DNA of 64,000 nt from Glaciecola sp048820975 (GTDB lineage Bacteria > Pseudomonadota > Gammaproteobacteria > Enterobacterales > Alteromonadaceae): assembly GCF_048820975.1 (NCBI RefSeq), contig NZ_JBMEUF010000003.1:248001-312000 (forward strand). Direction: 5' to 3'. Each line of letters starts with the position of its first letter. Positions within the stretch are counted from its first letter, which is position 1. The notes beneath the pieces were generated by a model. That model had not been told where the DNA came from, ran no database searches, and saw only the letters and a program-made list of their open reading frames with translations. This document shows positions 43,135 through 52,678 of this stretch, one piece after another. The position numbers and the translations under genes are program-made.

Positions 43135-44931
43135 ATGCAACTAAAGAACATTCGCAATTTCAGTATTATTGCTCATATCGACCACGGTAAATCTACTTTA
43201 TCAGATCGCCTTATTCAAGAGTGCGGCGGCTTGACTAACCGTGAGATGGCTGAACAAGTCCTTGACTCAATGGATATTGAAAGAGAGCGTGGCATAACCA
43301 TCAAGGCCCAAAGCGTTACCTTGTTATACAAAGCAAAAGACGAAGAAGTATATCAATTAAATTTCATTGATACGCCAGGACACGTTGACTTCACTTACGA
43401 AGTATCACGTTCATTGGCAGCCTGTGAAGGGGCTTTATTAGTAGTGGATGCAGGGCAAGGCGTTGAGGCGCAAACATTGGCGAATTGCTACACAGCAATA
43501 GATCTTGATATGGAAGTTGTGCCAATTTTGAATAAAATTGACTTGCCACAGGCAGAACCAGATCGCGTAGCGGAAGAAATTGAAGATATAGTGGGGATTG
43601 ATGCGGTAGACGCGGTTCGCTGTTCAGCAAAAACCGGCGTAGGCATTATTGATGTGCTAGAAGTTATCGTAAAACAGATTCCACCCCCCATGGGTGACCC
43701 TGAGGCTCCCCTTGAAGCTCTAATTATTGACTCTTGGTTTGACAACTACCAAGGCGTTGTATCCTTGGTGCGAATTGTAAATGGCCAGCTGAACACAAAA
43801 GAAAAAATTAAAATTATGTCAACGGGCACGATCCACCAAGCTGATAAAATAGGTGTGTTTACCCCTAAACAAACTGAAAAATCTATTCTTAATACCGGCG
43901 AAGTGGGCTTTATTATTGCGGGCATAAAAGAAATTCATGGTGCGCCGGTGGGTGACACAATTACCACTGCCCGAAACCCAGTTGAAAAAGCCTTGCCAGG
44001 TTTTAAAAAGATTAAGCCACAGGTATATGCCGGTTTGTTCCCAGTCAGTTCTGATGACTATGAAGATTTTCGTGATGCCTTGGCTAAATTAAGTTTAAAT
44101 GACGCATCACTATTTTATGAGCCAGAAAGCTCAACCGCACTGGGCTTTGGCTTCAGAATTGGCTTCTTAGGCATGCTTCACATGGAAATTATTCAAGAAC
44201 GCTTAGAGCGCGAATATGACCTAGATTTAATCACTACGGCACCTACCGTGGTGTATGAAGTGAAAACAACTAAGGGTGAAGTAATGAAGGTGGATAGCCC
44301 ATCAAAATTACCCGCCATTAATGACATAGAAGAAATTAGAGAGCCTATAGTTACCGCTAATATTTTGGTTCCGCAAGAGTACTTAGGAAATGTTATTACA
44401 CTGTGTGTTGAAAAGCGCGGCATGCAAACCAGCATGGTTTACCATGGTAAGCAAGTCGCCGTAACTTACGATTTGCCAATGGCAGAAGTGGTGCTTGATT
44501 TCTTTGATAGACTTAAATCAACAAGCCGAGGCTTTGCTTCACTTGATTACAACTTTACACGCTTTGAATCGGCTGACATGGTGCGCCTTGATATTCTTAT
44601 TAACACCGAGCGTGTTGATGCCCTAGCGATTATTACGCATAAAGATAATGCAGCGTATCGTGGACGCGACTTAGTTGAAAAGCTAAAAGAGCTGATTCCG
44701 CGCCAAATGTTCGATATTGCAATACAGGCGGCAATTGGTAATCATGTTATTGCACGAAGTACCGTTAAACAACTACGTAAAAACGTAATAGCAAAATGTT
44801 ATGGCGGTGATGTAAGCCGTAAGAAGAAACTCTTACAAAAACAAAAAGAAGGTAAGAAGCGTATGAAGCAAGTAGGTAATGTTGAACTGCCTCAAGATGC
44901 CTTCTTAGCCATTTTAAAGGTAGATAGTTAA
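43135..44931 (+). CDS. lepA: Elongation factor 4 (LepA)
   Basis: LepA is a ribosomal GTPase that acts in initiation or in back-translocation during stress. The 598-residue length is normal. AHIDHGKSTL (P-loop), DTPGH (G3) and NKIDLP (G4) are intact, and the LepA-specific C-terminal domain includes RLDILINTERVDAL and KCYGGDVSRKKKLLQKQKEG. lepB begins at its last base (TAATG overlap), as in E. coli where lepA-lepB are coupled. Confidence 0.98.
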   Translation: MQLKNIRNFSIIAHIDHGKSTLSDRLIQECGGLTNREMAEQVLDSMDIERERGITIKAQSVTLLYKAKDEEVYQLNFIDTPGHVDFTYEVSRSLAACEGALLVVDAGQGVEAQTLANCYTAIDLDMEVVPILNKIDLPQAEPDRVAEEIEDIVGIDAVDAVRCSAKTGVGIIDVLEVIVKQIPPPMGDPEAPLEALIIDSWFDNYQGVVSLVRIVNGQLNTKEKIKIMSTGTIHQADKIGVFTPKQTEKSILNTGEVGFIIAGIKEIHGAPVGDTITTARNPVEKALPGFKKIKPQVYAGLFPVSSDDYEDFRDALAKLSLNDASLFYEPESSTALGFGFRIGFLGMLHMEIIQERLEREYDLDLITTAPTVVYEVKTTKGEVMKVDSPSKLPAINDIEEIREPIVTANILVPQEYLGNVITLCVEKRGMQTSMVYHGKQVAVTYDLPMAEVVLDFFDRLKSTSRGFASLDYNFTRFESADMVRLDILINTERVDALAIITHKDNAAYRGRDLVEKLKELIPRQMFDIAIQAAIGNHVIARSTVKQLRKNVIAKCYGGDVSRKKKLLQKQKEGKKRMKQVGNVELPQDAFLAILKVDS

Positions 44932-45812
44932 TGGCAAATTATTTTTCGATTTTATTGGTAGCAGTAAGCGCAATAACAGGCCTTGTTTGGTTAATATATG
45001 CTTTATTTGTAGCGCCTAAAAAGGAAGCGGGTGAAGCAAGCTTAGCCACAAATGAAGGGGCGAGCGCGCAATTTAATGAGTCCGCTGAAGAAATGCCGGC
45101 GCTTGTTGATTTCTGTAAGCAAATGTTCCCCATTTTCTTTGGTGTTATGGTGTTTCGTTCATTTATTTATGAGCCATTTCAAATACCATCAGGCTCTATG
45201 TTTCCAACGCTTTTAGTGGGCGATTTTTTGCTGGTAGAAAAATTTGCATACAGCTTGAAAGACCCAGTAGCAAGAAACGAAATTATTAAAACCGGTGATG
45301 TTAAGCGCGGTGAGGTGATTGTATTTAAATACCCTGATGACCCACGTGTTGATTACATTAAGCGTGTTGTTGGCCTACCTGGCGATACAATTATTTACCA
45401 AAACAAACAAATATTTATTCAAAGCCCTTGTATTCAAGGGATGCCGTGTGATCCCCCTCGTCCAATGGGATTAAAATCTTTAGGAAAAGCTAATCCAGAA
45501 GTGCATGGCGCAGCGTATAACTTATTTACTGAGTACTTAGATGACGTAGAGCACCAAATTTTACGTAACCCAAATGCTGATCGTCGCCGCCCTGCAAAGT
45601 ATGTTGTACCTGAAGGTCATTATATGGTGTTTGGTGACAACCGCGACAATTCATTAGATAGCCGCGCATGGGGTTATGTACCTGAAGAGAACATTGTGGG
45701 GAAAGCGGTATTTGTGTGGATGAGTTTTGAGTTTGAACGAGAAGAGTCAGATTTTTTACCTACATTCATTCCAAGCGGTGTGCGCTTTGACCGCATAGGC
45801 ACAATACAGTAA
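44931..45812 (+). CDS. lepB: Signal peptidase I
   Basis: LepB cleaves Sec and Tat signal peptides on the periplasmic face. The 293-residue protein has two N-terminal membrane segments (about 5-27 and 62-80), the catalytic serine Ser89 in IPSGSMFPTL, the lysine-bearing YIKRVVGLPGD, and the GDNRDNSLDSRAWG box. Its start overlaps lepA. It sits in lepA-lepB-rnc-era order as in E. coli. Confidence 0.97.
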   Translation: MANYFSILLVAVSAITGLVWLIYALFVAPKKEAGEASLATNEGASAQFNESAEEMPALVDFCKQMFPIFFGVMVFRSFIYEPFQIPSGSMFPTLLVGDFLLVEKFAYSLKDPVARNEIIKTGDVKRGEVIVFKYPDDPRVDYIKRVVGLPGDTIIYQNKQIFIQSPCIQGMPCDPPRPMGLKSLGKANPEVHGAAYNLFTEYLDDVEHQILRNPNADRRRPAKYVVPEGHYMVFGDNRDNSLDSRAWGYVPEENIVGKAVFVWMSFEFEREESDFLPTFIPSGVRFDRIGTIQ

Positions 45813-45852
45813 AAGGGGAATATATTTCCTTTAAAGTAAACAGAGGTACGGG

Positions 45853-46530
45853 TTGATTAATCCACATATTAAATTGCTTAAGCAAATAGATTATCAATTT
45901 AAAGATGATGCGCTTCTCAAACAAGCGCTCACCCACCGAAGTGCGTCTAAAAAACACAACGAGCGTTTGGAATTTTTAGGCGATGCTGTACTTGGCCTAG
46001 TAATAGCGCAACGAGTCTACGAAAAATTTCCTGATTTACCAGAAGGTAAACTAACGCGAATGCGTTCAAATTTGGTTAAAGGTGAAACTCTTGCCAAGGT
46101 TGCACGAGAGCTCGATTTAGGCGGCTTGATCAAATTAGGCCCCGGCGAACTAAAAAGTGGCGGGCATCGTCGTGATTCTATTTTAGCTGATGCCGTAGAA
46201 GCCATTATTGGTGCAATATATTTAGATTCAGGCCTTGAAAGTGCTACAGCAACTATTGATAAGCTGTTTGCTGAACGAATCACTAAATTAGATCCCAAAG
46301 TTCAAATAAAAGATAACAAAACACAATTGCAAGAATACTTACAATCTCGTCAAATGGCGTTACCCGATTATCAAGTAAGCAATATTTCGGGCAAGGACCA
46401 CGCTCAAACCTTCACAGTAATATGTGACGTACCCGCACTAAAACTACAGCAAAGTGGCGAAGGCAGAAGCCGCCGTATTGCAGAGCAAGAAGCTGCAAAG
46501 TTAGTGCTAGAGAAGATAAAAAATGACTGA
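45853..46530 (+). CDS. rnc: Ribonuclease III
   Basis: RNase III processes rRNA and other double-stranded RNA. The start is TTG behind AGAGG, giving 225 residues that open MINPHIKLLKQ, parallel to E. coli. The catalytic signature ERLEFLGDAVL (about 37-47) and the second acidic pair in DAVEAIIGAIY are present. The C-terminal dsRNA-binding domain spans about 155-223. It overlaps era by eight bases. Confidence 0.97.
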   Translation: MINPHIKLLKQIDYQFKDDALLKQALTHRSASKKHNERLEFLGDAVLGLVIAQRVYEKFPDLPEGKLTRMRSNLVKGETLAKVARELDLGGLIKLGPGELKSGGHRRDSILADAVEAIIGAIYLDSGLESATATIDKLFAERITKLDPKVQIKDNKTQLQEYLQSRQMALPDYQVSNISGKDHAQTFTVICDVPALKLQQSGEGRSRRIAEQEAAKLVLEKIKND

Positions 46531-47425
46531 ACAATTTTGTGGCATGATAGCCATAGTAGGGCGACCTAACGTAGGTAAATCTACAATATTAAATAGAATA
46601 CTCGGGCAAAAGGTAAGCATTACCTCGCGCAAGCCTCAAACCACTCGCCATAGAATTATGGGTATTGATACCCTAGATAATCGACAAGCAGTATACGTAG
46701 ATACGCCAGGGCTTCACGCTGACGAACGCCGAGCAATAAACCGTTTAATGAACAAAGCGGCCGCAAGTTCGTTTGCCGATGTTAACCTAGTATTGTTTGT
46801 GGTTGAGGGTACGCGCTGGACTGACGATGACGACTTAGTGCTTGATAAAATAAAACAATCGGGCAAAGAATGTTGGTTGGTAGTCAACAAAATTGACAAA
46901 GTGCCTGAACAAGGTGAGTTACTTGATTGCTTAAAAAGATTGCACGGTTTACATACATTTAAACATGTATTGCCTATTTCAGCTAAGCAAGGAAAGCAAG
47001 TAGACAACTTGCGCCAGCTCATTTTCTCACAACTACCGCCAAGTGATTTTTATTTCCCAGAAGAATACGTGACTGACCGCTCAAGCCGTTTTATGGCGGC
47101 TGAAATTATTCGCGAAAAATTAATGCGCTTTACCGGTGATGAATTACCTTATTCTGTTACTGTTGAAATAGAGCAATTTAAATTAACGTCAAGCGGTGTA
47201 TACCACATTCACGGCCTAATTTTAGTTGAGCGCGCCAGTCAAAAGCCCATGATTATTGGGAAAAATGGTTCGCATATTAAAACCATGGGCGCAGAAGCTA
47301 GAAAAGACATGGAAGCCTTGTTTGATAATAAGGTATTTTTGGAGCTGTGGGTGAAAGTGAAATCTGGCTGGGCAGATGACGAACGAGCATTAAGATCCCT
47401 AGGTTACGAGGAAGATTATCGATGA
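46523..47425 (+). CDS. era: GTPase Era, 16S rRNA maturation
   Basis: Era binds the 3' end of 16S rRNA and promotes 30S maturation. The 300-residue protein has GRPNVGKST (G1), DTPGLH (G3) and NKIDK (G4), and a C-terminal KH domain (about 205-290) with IIGKNGSHIKTMG. The gene overlaps both rnc and the next gene, pdxH. In E. coli recO and pdxJ follow at this place, so the neighbourhood is altered here. Confidence 0.98.
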   Translation: MTEQFCGMIAIVGRPNVGKSTILNRILGQKVSITSRKPQTTRHRIMGIDTLDNRQAVYVDTPGLHADERRAINRLMNKAAASSFADVNLVLFVVEGTRWTDDDDLVLDKIKQSGKECWLVVNKIDKVPEQGELLDCLKRLHGLHTFKHVLPISAKQGKQVDNLRQLIFSQLPPSDFYFPEEYVTDRSSRFMAAEIIREKLMRFTGDELPYSVTVEIEQFKLTSSGVYHIHGLILVERASQKPMIIGKNGSHIKTMGAEARKDMEALFDNKVFLELWVKVKSGWADDERALRSLGYEEDYR

Positions 47426-48063
47426 AACCCTTGCAGGATTTTCGTAAGGAATACACGCGCGGCCGCCTAGATACTGAAGCGCTTAAGGCGAATCCCATGG
47501 ATTTGTTTAAGCAATGGCTTGATGATGCGATTAAAGCTGAACTACCCGATCCTAACGCGATGACGGTAGCCACCGTAGATGAAACAGGGCAGCCTAGCCA
47601 ACGTATTGTTTTGCTAAAAGATGTGAGTGACGAAGGCTTTGTTTTCTATACCAATTTAGGAAGCAGAAAGGCCAAAGAATTGGCCCACAATAGTAAGATT
47701 AGCTTACATTTTCCTTGGTATTTTTTAGAACGACAAGTACGAGTGTGTGGTACGGCAAGTTTGTTGTCTCGCAAAGATGTTGCCCGTTATTTTTTCTCAC
47801 GCCCGAAAGATAGTCAACTAGGCGCCTGGGCTTCAAAACAGAGCCAAGTTATTTCTACCCGTCAGTTATTGCTTACTCAGTTTAAGCAAATGAAAGAAAA
47901 GTTTGCACACGGAGAAATTCCTGTGCCTGACTTTTGGGGAGGATATATTGTTAGGCCGCATCAGATTGAGTTTTGGCAGGGCGGTGAGCACCGCTTGCAT
48001 GACCGTTTTGAATACAACAAAAACGATAACAACGAATGGAGCACCGCTCGCTTAATGCCTTAG
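47422..48063 (+). CDS. pdxH: Pyridoxine/pyridoxamine 5'-phosphate oxidase
   Basis: PdxH makes pyridoxal phosphate from PNP or PMP using FMN and oxygen. The 213-residue length is normal. The FMN and substrate segments appear as PSQRIVLLKDV, FYTNLGSRKAKEL and FPWYFLERQVRVCG, and the C-terminal FWQGGEHRLHDRF and W...RLMP end are intact. It overlaps era by four bases, which replaces the usual recO-pdxJ pair with another vitamin B6 gene. Confidence 0.97.
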   Translation: MKPLQDFRKEYTRGRLDTEALKANPMDLFKQWLDDAIKAELPDPNAMTVATVDETGQPSQRIVLLKDVSDEGFVFYTNLGSRKAKELAHNSKISLHFPWYFLERQVRVCGTASLLSRKDVARYFFSRPKDSQLGAWASKQSQVISTRQLLLTQFKQMKEKFAHGEIPVPDFWGGYIVRPHQIEFWQGGEHRLHDRFEYNKNDNNEWSTARLMP

Positions 48064-48112
48064 CTTAAGTGACTTGCTTTTATATTCGTAAATGAAATGG
48101 CAATAAGGGTGA

Positions 48113-48952
48113 ATGAGTATGATAGACAGTCATTGCCATTTCGATTTAAGCGCATTTGATAACAAACGTAACAACACTCTGATTGAATGCGCAAAAGCAG
48201 GCGTGACCCGTTTGCTAGTTCCCGGTTTAAGTATTGCACAATTTCCTAAGCTCATTGAATTGAGTGAAGAACGTCAGCGAACTAGCAAAGCAGAACAAGA
48301 AAATTTCCCTCAATTAGCACTTCCTCATATTGATATAGCCTTAGGTTTACACCCCTATTTTATGGGAGAGTTAAATAATAACGAACTTCACCATCAGCAT
48401 AAGCAGTTATTGGAGTTAGGCGCAAAGTACAAAGACAAAATTGTGGCAGTGGGTGAATGCGGTTTAGATGCTAGCTTGGCTTTACCAATGGGCTATCAAG
48501 AACACGTGTTCAAGCAACAAATTGAGCTTGCACAATCGTTAAATAAACCGCTTATTGTGCATCATAGAAAGTCGCACAACGAGCTTATTCGCTTAATAAA
48601 GAACGCTAGGTTTAAACAGGGCGGTGTTATCCATGCATTCAGCGGCAGTGAGCATATTGCTAACACCTATATTGATTTAGGTTTTAAATTAGGCGTGGGG
48701 GGCACCATAACATATGAACGAGCCGTGAAAACGCGCCATACTATTTCGCAAACCCCAATTGAGCACCTTTTGCTTGAAACTGATGCGCCCGACATGCCAA
48801 TACAAGGCTATCAAGGACAAATGAATACACCCGCAAGGCTGCCTCTTGTTGCAAGTGCTCTGGCGTGTTTACAAGGCTGTGAGGTTAGCGAAGTGGTTTC
48901 TCAAACTACCATCAACTATTCAAATACTTTTTTAGCCACCGAGGCAAACTAA
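48113..48952 (+). CDS. TatD-family metal-dependent hydrolase
   Basis: The 279-residue TIM-barrel protein has the metal-binding motifs DSHCHFD near the start, GEC in AVGECGLDA, HHRKSH, HAFSG, and ETDAPDMP near the end. The family comprises 3'-5' DNases and related phosphoesterases. E. coli has three paralogues (TatD, YcfH, YjjV); the sequence resembles YjjV most by eye, but I cannot settle this. It lies 49 bases after pdxH. A second ATG two codons in is equally possible as the start. Confidence 0.9.
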   Translation: MSMIDSHCHFDLSAFDNKRNNTLIECAKAGVTRLLVPGLSIAQFPKLIELSEERQRTSKAEQENFPQLALPHIDIALGLHPYFMGELNNNELHHQHKQLLELGAKYKDKIVAVGECGLDASLALPMGYQEHVFKQQIELAQSLNKPLIVHHRKSHNELIRLIKNARFKQGGVIHAFSGSEHIANTYIDLGFKLGVGGTITYERAVKTRHTISQTPIEHLLLETDAPDMPIQGYQGQMNTPARLPLVASALACLQGCEVSEVVSQTTINYSNTFLATEAN

Positions 48953-48959
48953 GTATCGT

Positions 48960-49781
48960 TTACCAACTTACCGGATCGACTCGGTAAAATATAGACAACT
49001 GCTCATAAAGCTTAGGTTCTTCGCGATGAAGCTCACGAGACTTTTCAAAAAAGACTTCGCTTGCCACGGCAAAAAATTCCGCAGGATTTGTCGCGCCGTA
49101 ATAATCAAATATTGACGGCGAATTATAATGGGCTTCGCGCTGCAGTTTTTCAAAGCCCTGAGACAACACACTTGACCATGTTTGGTAGTTTTGGTCTTTT
49201 CCAAGAATAGGCGCACCATTGGCATGTCCATCTTCTTGGTCAAGTTGATGAGCAAATTCATGGATCACAACGTTGTGCCCGTCTTTAACATCACGCGCGC
49301 CTTCAACCGTATCTTGCCATGACAACACTACCTTGCCATATCCCCATGATTCTCCAGCCATGGCTAACTGCTGGCTTTCTTCTGTACCATTTGCGTGCAT
49401 GGTGCTGTGCTGTTTAGTAAAAGCCCTAGGATAAATCAAAATGGTACGTAACTTAGGGTAGTAGTCGGTCTTTCTGTTTAGCAATAACAAGCATGCTTGC
49501 GCCGCAATAGTCACTTTAATTTCATCATTAATTTGCACGCCATTAATACCAATAAAACGCTTTTCAGCAATAAACACTTGAATATGTTGCTTCAGCTGTA
49601 GCTGTAAATGGGCTGGCATATTTCGAAAATAGGGCATACGCCTTTGTAAAATTTCACGCCATGGCTTTGTGAATACGCGTTTTTTCACCTTGCTGCGTTT
49701 GTATTCTCGCCAGTATGGCTTGCCTAAAATAAGCGTAATAATAACAATAGCGATAAATATGGGGATAAGGTATGTGTGCAT
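48960..49781 (-). CDS. mtfA: MtfA-family zinc metallopeptidase
   Basis: E. coli MtfA binds the Mlc repressor and affects glucose uptake, and it has zinc-dependent peptidase activity. The 273-residue protein has HEFAH (about 175-179), the HExxH zinc site, and a downstream Glu in AEFFAVASEVFFE that supplies the third ligand. Unlike E. coli MtfA it has an N-terminal membrane anchor (about 3-20). It converges on the TatD-family gene with a seven-base gap. Whether an Mlc partner exists here is unknown. Confidence 0.88.
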   Translation of the reverse strand: MHTYLIPIFIAIVIITLILGKPYWREYKRSKVKKRVFTKPWREILQRRMPYFRNMPAHLQLQLKQHIQVFIAEKRFIGINGVQINDEIKVTIAAQACLLLLNRKTDYYPKLRTILIYPRAFTKQHSTMHANGTEESQQLAMAGESWGYGKVVLSWQDTVEGARDVKDGHNVVIHEFAHQLDQEDGHANGAPILGKDQNYQTWSSVLSQGFEKLQREAHYNSPSIFDYYGATNPAEFFAVASEVFFEKSRELHREEPKLYEQLSIFYRVDPVSW

Positions 49782-49875
49782 TAGGTGTGCAAAAACTTAC
49801 AATAAATGAGACTGTATAAGATCTTGGTGCGCAGGCGATTAAATCAAGGGGAAAGAGGCGAATTTAGACGCCACT

Positions 49876-51117
49876 CTATCGTCTTCGGCGTGGTTTTCTA
49901 TTATCTTTGCCAGAAAGTGCTTTGTTTCTTAATGATTTTTTTGATGGCTTGCGTTTGTTTTGTTCTTGCTCAATCGCATCTTGTGAAGGTTCAAAACCCT
50001 CTAACCATTGGGGCATAAAATTTATGCCAAGCAATTTTTCAATGTCTTTTAATAAATATTGTTCTTTGCTTGCTACCAACGATACCGCTAAGCCCGCCGC
50101 GCCAGCACGGCCAGTTCTTCCTATTCTATGGATATAGTCTTCAGCGTTATAGGGAAGTTCATGGTTTACCACATATTCAAGCTGTTCAATATCAATCCCT
50201 CGTGCGGCAACGTCGGTGGCAACTAAAGCACGTATTTTTCTCTCTTTAAAATCAGCTAACACACGCTCTCGAGCGCCTTGTGATTTATCACCGTGAATAG
50301 ATTGCGCAGTGATACCGTCTTTCTTCATTTCTTTAGCAAGTTCGTCAGCCCCTATTTTAGTGCGCGTAAACACTAAAACCTGATGCCAATTTCTTGAGCC
50401 AATTAAATAAGACAAGGCCGCACTTTTTTGGGCTTTATCAACTTGATAAATAGTTTGTTCGACTTTATCAGCGCTAGCGTTGCGGTTATCAACTTCAACA
50501 AGCTTTGCCTTGGTCATAAACAGATTGCTAAACCCGGTGATTTCCTTATTTAAGGTCGCTGAAAATAAAAGCGTTTGTTTATTTTGCGGTAAGTAAGGCA
50601 ATATGCGCTTTATATCAGGCATAAAGCCCATGTCGAGCATTCTGTCGGCCTCATCAAGTACCCACGCTTTGACATCATCTAAATGAATAAGTTGCTTAAA
50701 AAGCAGCTCAAGCAACCTTCCTGGTGTGGCAACGAGTACCTCGCAACCAGCGCTTAGCTTTTCAATTTGCGGATTGATACTTGCACCGCCATATGTCGCC
50801 ACGCATTGTATAGACGAGCCTGTACTATATTCTACAAAACTGGAATGTACCTGTTGCGCAAGCTCCCGTGTGGGGGTTAATACCAATACTTTAATGCCAG
50901 GGAGGGGATGGTTATCAGCGTTTGTAATAAGGTCATGCAATAACGGCAATGCAAAGGCTGCCGTTTTACCCGTGCCCGTTTGTGCACCCGCCATAATGTC
51001 ATGCTTGTTCATCACTAGCGGGATAGCTGCAGTCTGAATAGGTGTTGGCGTGTTGTAAGCTTTTTTGTGCAGAGCACTAAGGAGCTTAGGGTGCAAACCT
51101 AATGACTGAAACGACAT
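49876..51117 (-). CDS. DEAD-box RNA helicase, RhlE-type (first)
   Basis: The 413-residue helicase has all core motifs: AQTGTGKT (motif I), PTRELA (Ia), TPGR (Ib), DEAD (II), SAT (III), ARGIDI (V) and HRIGRTGR (VI). The short, basic C-terminal extension and the FQSLGL start suit RhlE. The ATG at 51117 was preferred to a GTG four codons upstream. It is divergent from a second RhlE-type gene across a 290-base gap. Likely roles are ribosome assembly or cold-adapted RNA remodelling. Confidence 0.9.
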   Translation of the reverse strand: MSFQSLGLHPKLLSALHKKAYNTPTPIQTAAIPLVMNKHDIMAGAQTGTGKTAAFALPLLHDLITNADNHPLPGIKVLVLTPTRELAQQVHSSFVEYSTGSSIQCVATYGGASINPQIEKLSAGCEVLVATPGRLLELLFKQLIHLDDVKAWVLDEADRMLDMGFMPDIKRILPYLPQNKQTLLFSATLNKEITGFSNLFMTKAKLVEVDNRNASADKVEQTIYQVDKAQKSAALSYLIGSRNWHQVLVFTRTKIGADELAKEMKKDGITAQSIHGDKSQGARERVLADFKERKIRALVATDVAARGIDIEQLEYVVNHELPYNAEDYIHRIGRTGRAGAAGLAVSLVASKEQYLLKDIEKLLGINFMPQWLEGFEPSQDAIEQEQNKRKPSKKSLRNKALSGKDNRKPRRRR

Positions 51118-51407
51118 GGTAATACTCACTTACATTAGCTAGAAAAAAACGCGCCAAGTATATCATTTATGACCAATAGGGCTAGTTGTATTCGTTTAGA
51201 GTAAGCGTGCTAACGGTTTTTTTTACTGCCTGTTTTATAAACAATTCGTGATAGAGTGAAGTATTGTGCAGAAAAACGCCAATTAGTTTCGCCTAACGGG
51301 CCAAAATACTGTATATTCCGCCCTCATTTTTTAACTGTAGCTTGGTTTTTTGCTTTATTATTCACTAAACCACTGCAAAACTTTACGCCAGTTACAGAGG
51401 ACTTTTT

Positions 51408-52658
51408 ATGAAATTTTCTACCTTATCATTAGCCGAACCCTTACATCGTGCAATAGAAGCTTGCGGGTATACCGATATGACCCCCGTGCAAGAACAAAGC
51501 ATACCCAAAGCGCGTAAAGGCCGTGATTTGCTCGTTCATGCGCAAACTGGAACAGGCAAAACCGCCGCCTTTGCATTGCCAATTTTACAGCAGATGCTAG
51601 ATAAGCAATTACCTTGCGTACCAGGCCGACCAAGCGCTCTTATTTTAACGCCAACACGAGAGTTAGCCGAGCAACTATGCGACACCATTTCGGCTTACGC
51701 TCAATTTACACCATTAAGCGTTACGGCATTGTATGGTGGCGTTAAAATGGGCGGGCAAGCGAATAAGTTAAAAGCCGGTGTTGATATTCTTATTTCAACG
51801 CCTGGGCGTTTATTAGAGCACATGGCCCTAAATAACGTGACCTTAGCCGGCGCAGAATTTGTGGTACTTGATGAAGCTGACAGAATGTTAGATATGGGCT
51901 TTATTGCCGATGTGCAAAATATATTTCAACATACCGCTAAGCAACGTCAAACCTTATTGTTTTCTGCAACAAGTTCAGGTGCGGTAAATGAATTGTGTCA
52001 TAGCATATTGCGCAATCATCAAGAAATTCGTGTTAGTAAAGCGAATGCTACGGCAGATACCGTTAACCATGTAATGTATCCGGTGGAAGAGTCGCGTAAA
52101 ATTGCACTTTTTAACACCTTATTGAAAGAGCAAAACTGGTTTCAAGTATTAGTGTTTACCGCTACTAAAGAACAAGCTGATAAATTAATGGCCAGCCTTA
52201 AGCAAAGTAAAGTCGATGCTGCTGTTTGCCATGGTGATAAAAGCCAAGGGTCTCGCCGCCGCGCCTTAGCTGATTTTAAGTCAGCTAAGTTGCAGGTGTT
52301 AATTGCTACTGAAGTAGCTGCTCGAGGGCTTGATATTCAAGGGCTTGATTACGTGGTTAACTTTAACTTACCTTATTTACCTGAAGACTACGTGCATAGA
52401 ATTGGCCGAACAGGGCGTGCGGGCAATAAAGGGAATGCTATATCGTTTGTTAGCCGAGAAGAAGAACGCACTGTGAGCCGTATTGAAGGCCTAATTGGGA
52501 CCAGCATTCAACGGGTGGTTAAACGTGGGTTTGAAGTAAGTGACCGCCAAAGCTTATTGAAAAGTATTTCTAAAAATGGCCGTCCAAGCCGCAGTAATAA
52601 AGCTACGCGCACTCGTATAACAGGTGATAGCTTAAGCGCTAGAAAGGGCCGTAAATAA
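51408..52658 (+). CDS. DEAD-box RNA helicase, RhlE-type (second)
   Basis: The 416-residue protein has HAQTGTGKT, TPTRELAEQL, STPGRLLEH, DEADRMLDMG, FSATSS and HRIGRTGRAG. It is clearly paralogous to the divergent gene, though the N- and C-terminal ends differ. AGAGGA precedes the ATG. The 290-base divergent gap contains a possible -10 TATATT at 51312-51317 but no convincing -35. Cold-shock regulation is plausible for such helicases; the sequence does not prove it. Confidence 0.9.
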   Translation: MKFSTLSLAEPLHRAIEACGYTDMTPVQEQSIPKARKGRDLLVHAQTGTGKTAAFALPILQQMLDKQLPCVPGRPSALILTPTRELAEQLCDTISAYAQFTPLSVTALYGGVKMGGQANKLKAGVDILISTPGRLLEHMALNNVTLAGAEFVVLDEADRMLDMGFIADVQNIFQHTAKQRQTLLFSATSSGAVNELCHSILRNHQEIRVSKANATADTVNHVMYPVEESRKIALFNTLLKEQNWFQVLVFTATKEQADKLMASLKQSKVDAAVCHGDKSQGSRRRALADFKSAKLQVLIATEVAARGLDIQGLDYVVNFNLPYLPEDYVHRIGRTGRAGNKGNAISFVSREEERTVSRIEGLIGTSIQRVVKRGFEVSDRQSLLKSISKNGRPSRSNKATRTRITGDSLSARKGRK

Positions 52659-52678
52659 AGAAGAGTAAATAGTACGGT

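Noticed and set aside
49806..50018. 70-residue plus-strand ORF at the end of the first RhlE gene
   Set aside because: Most of it is antisense to the helicase C terminus, and the rest is the 94-base gap before mtfA without a ribosome binding site.
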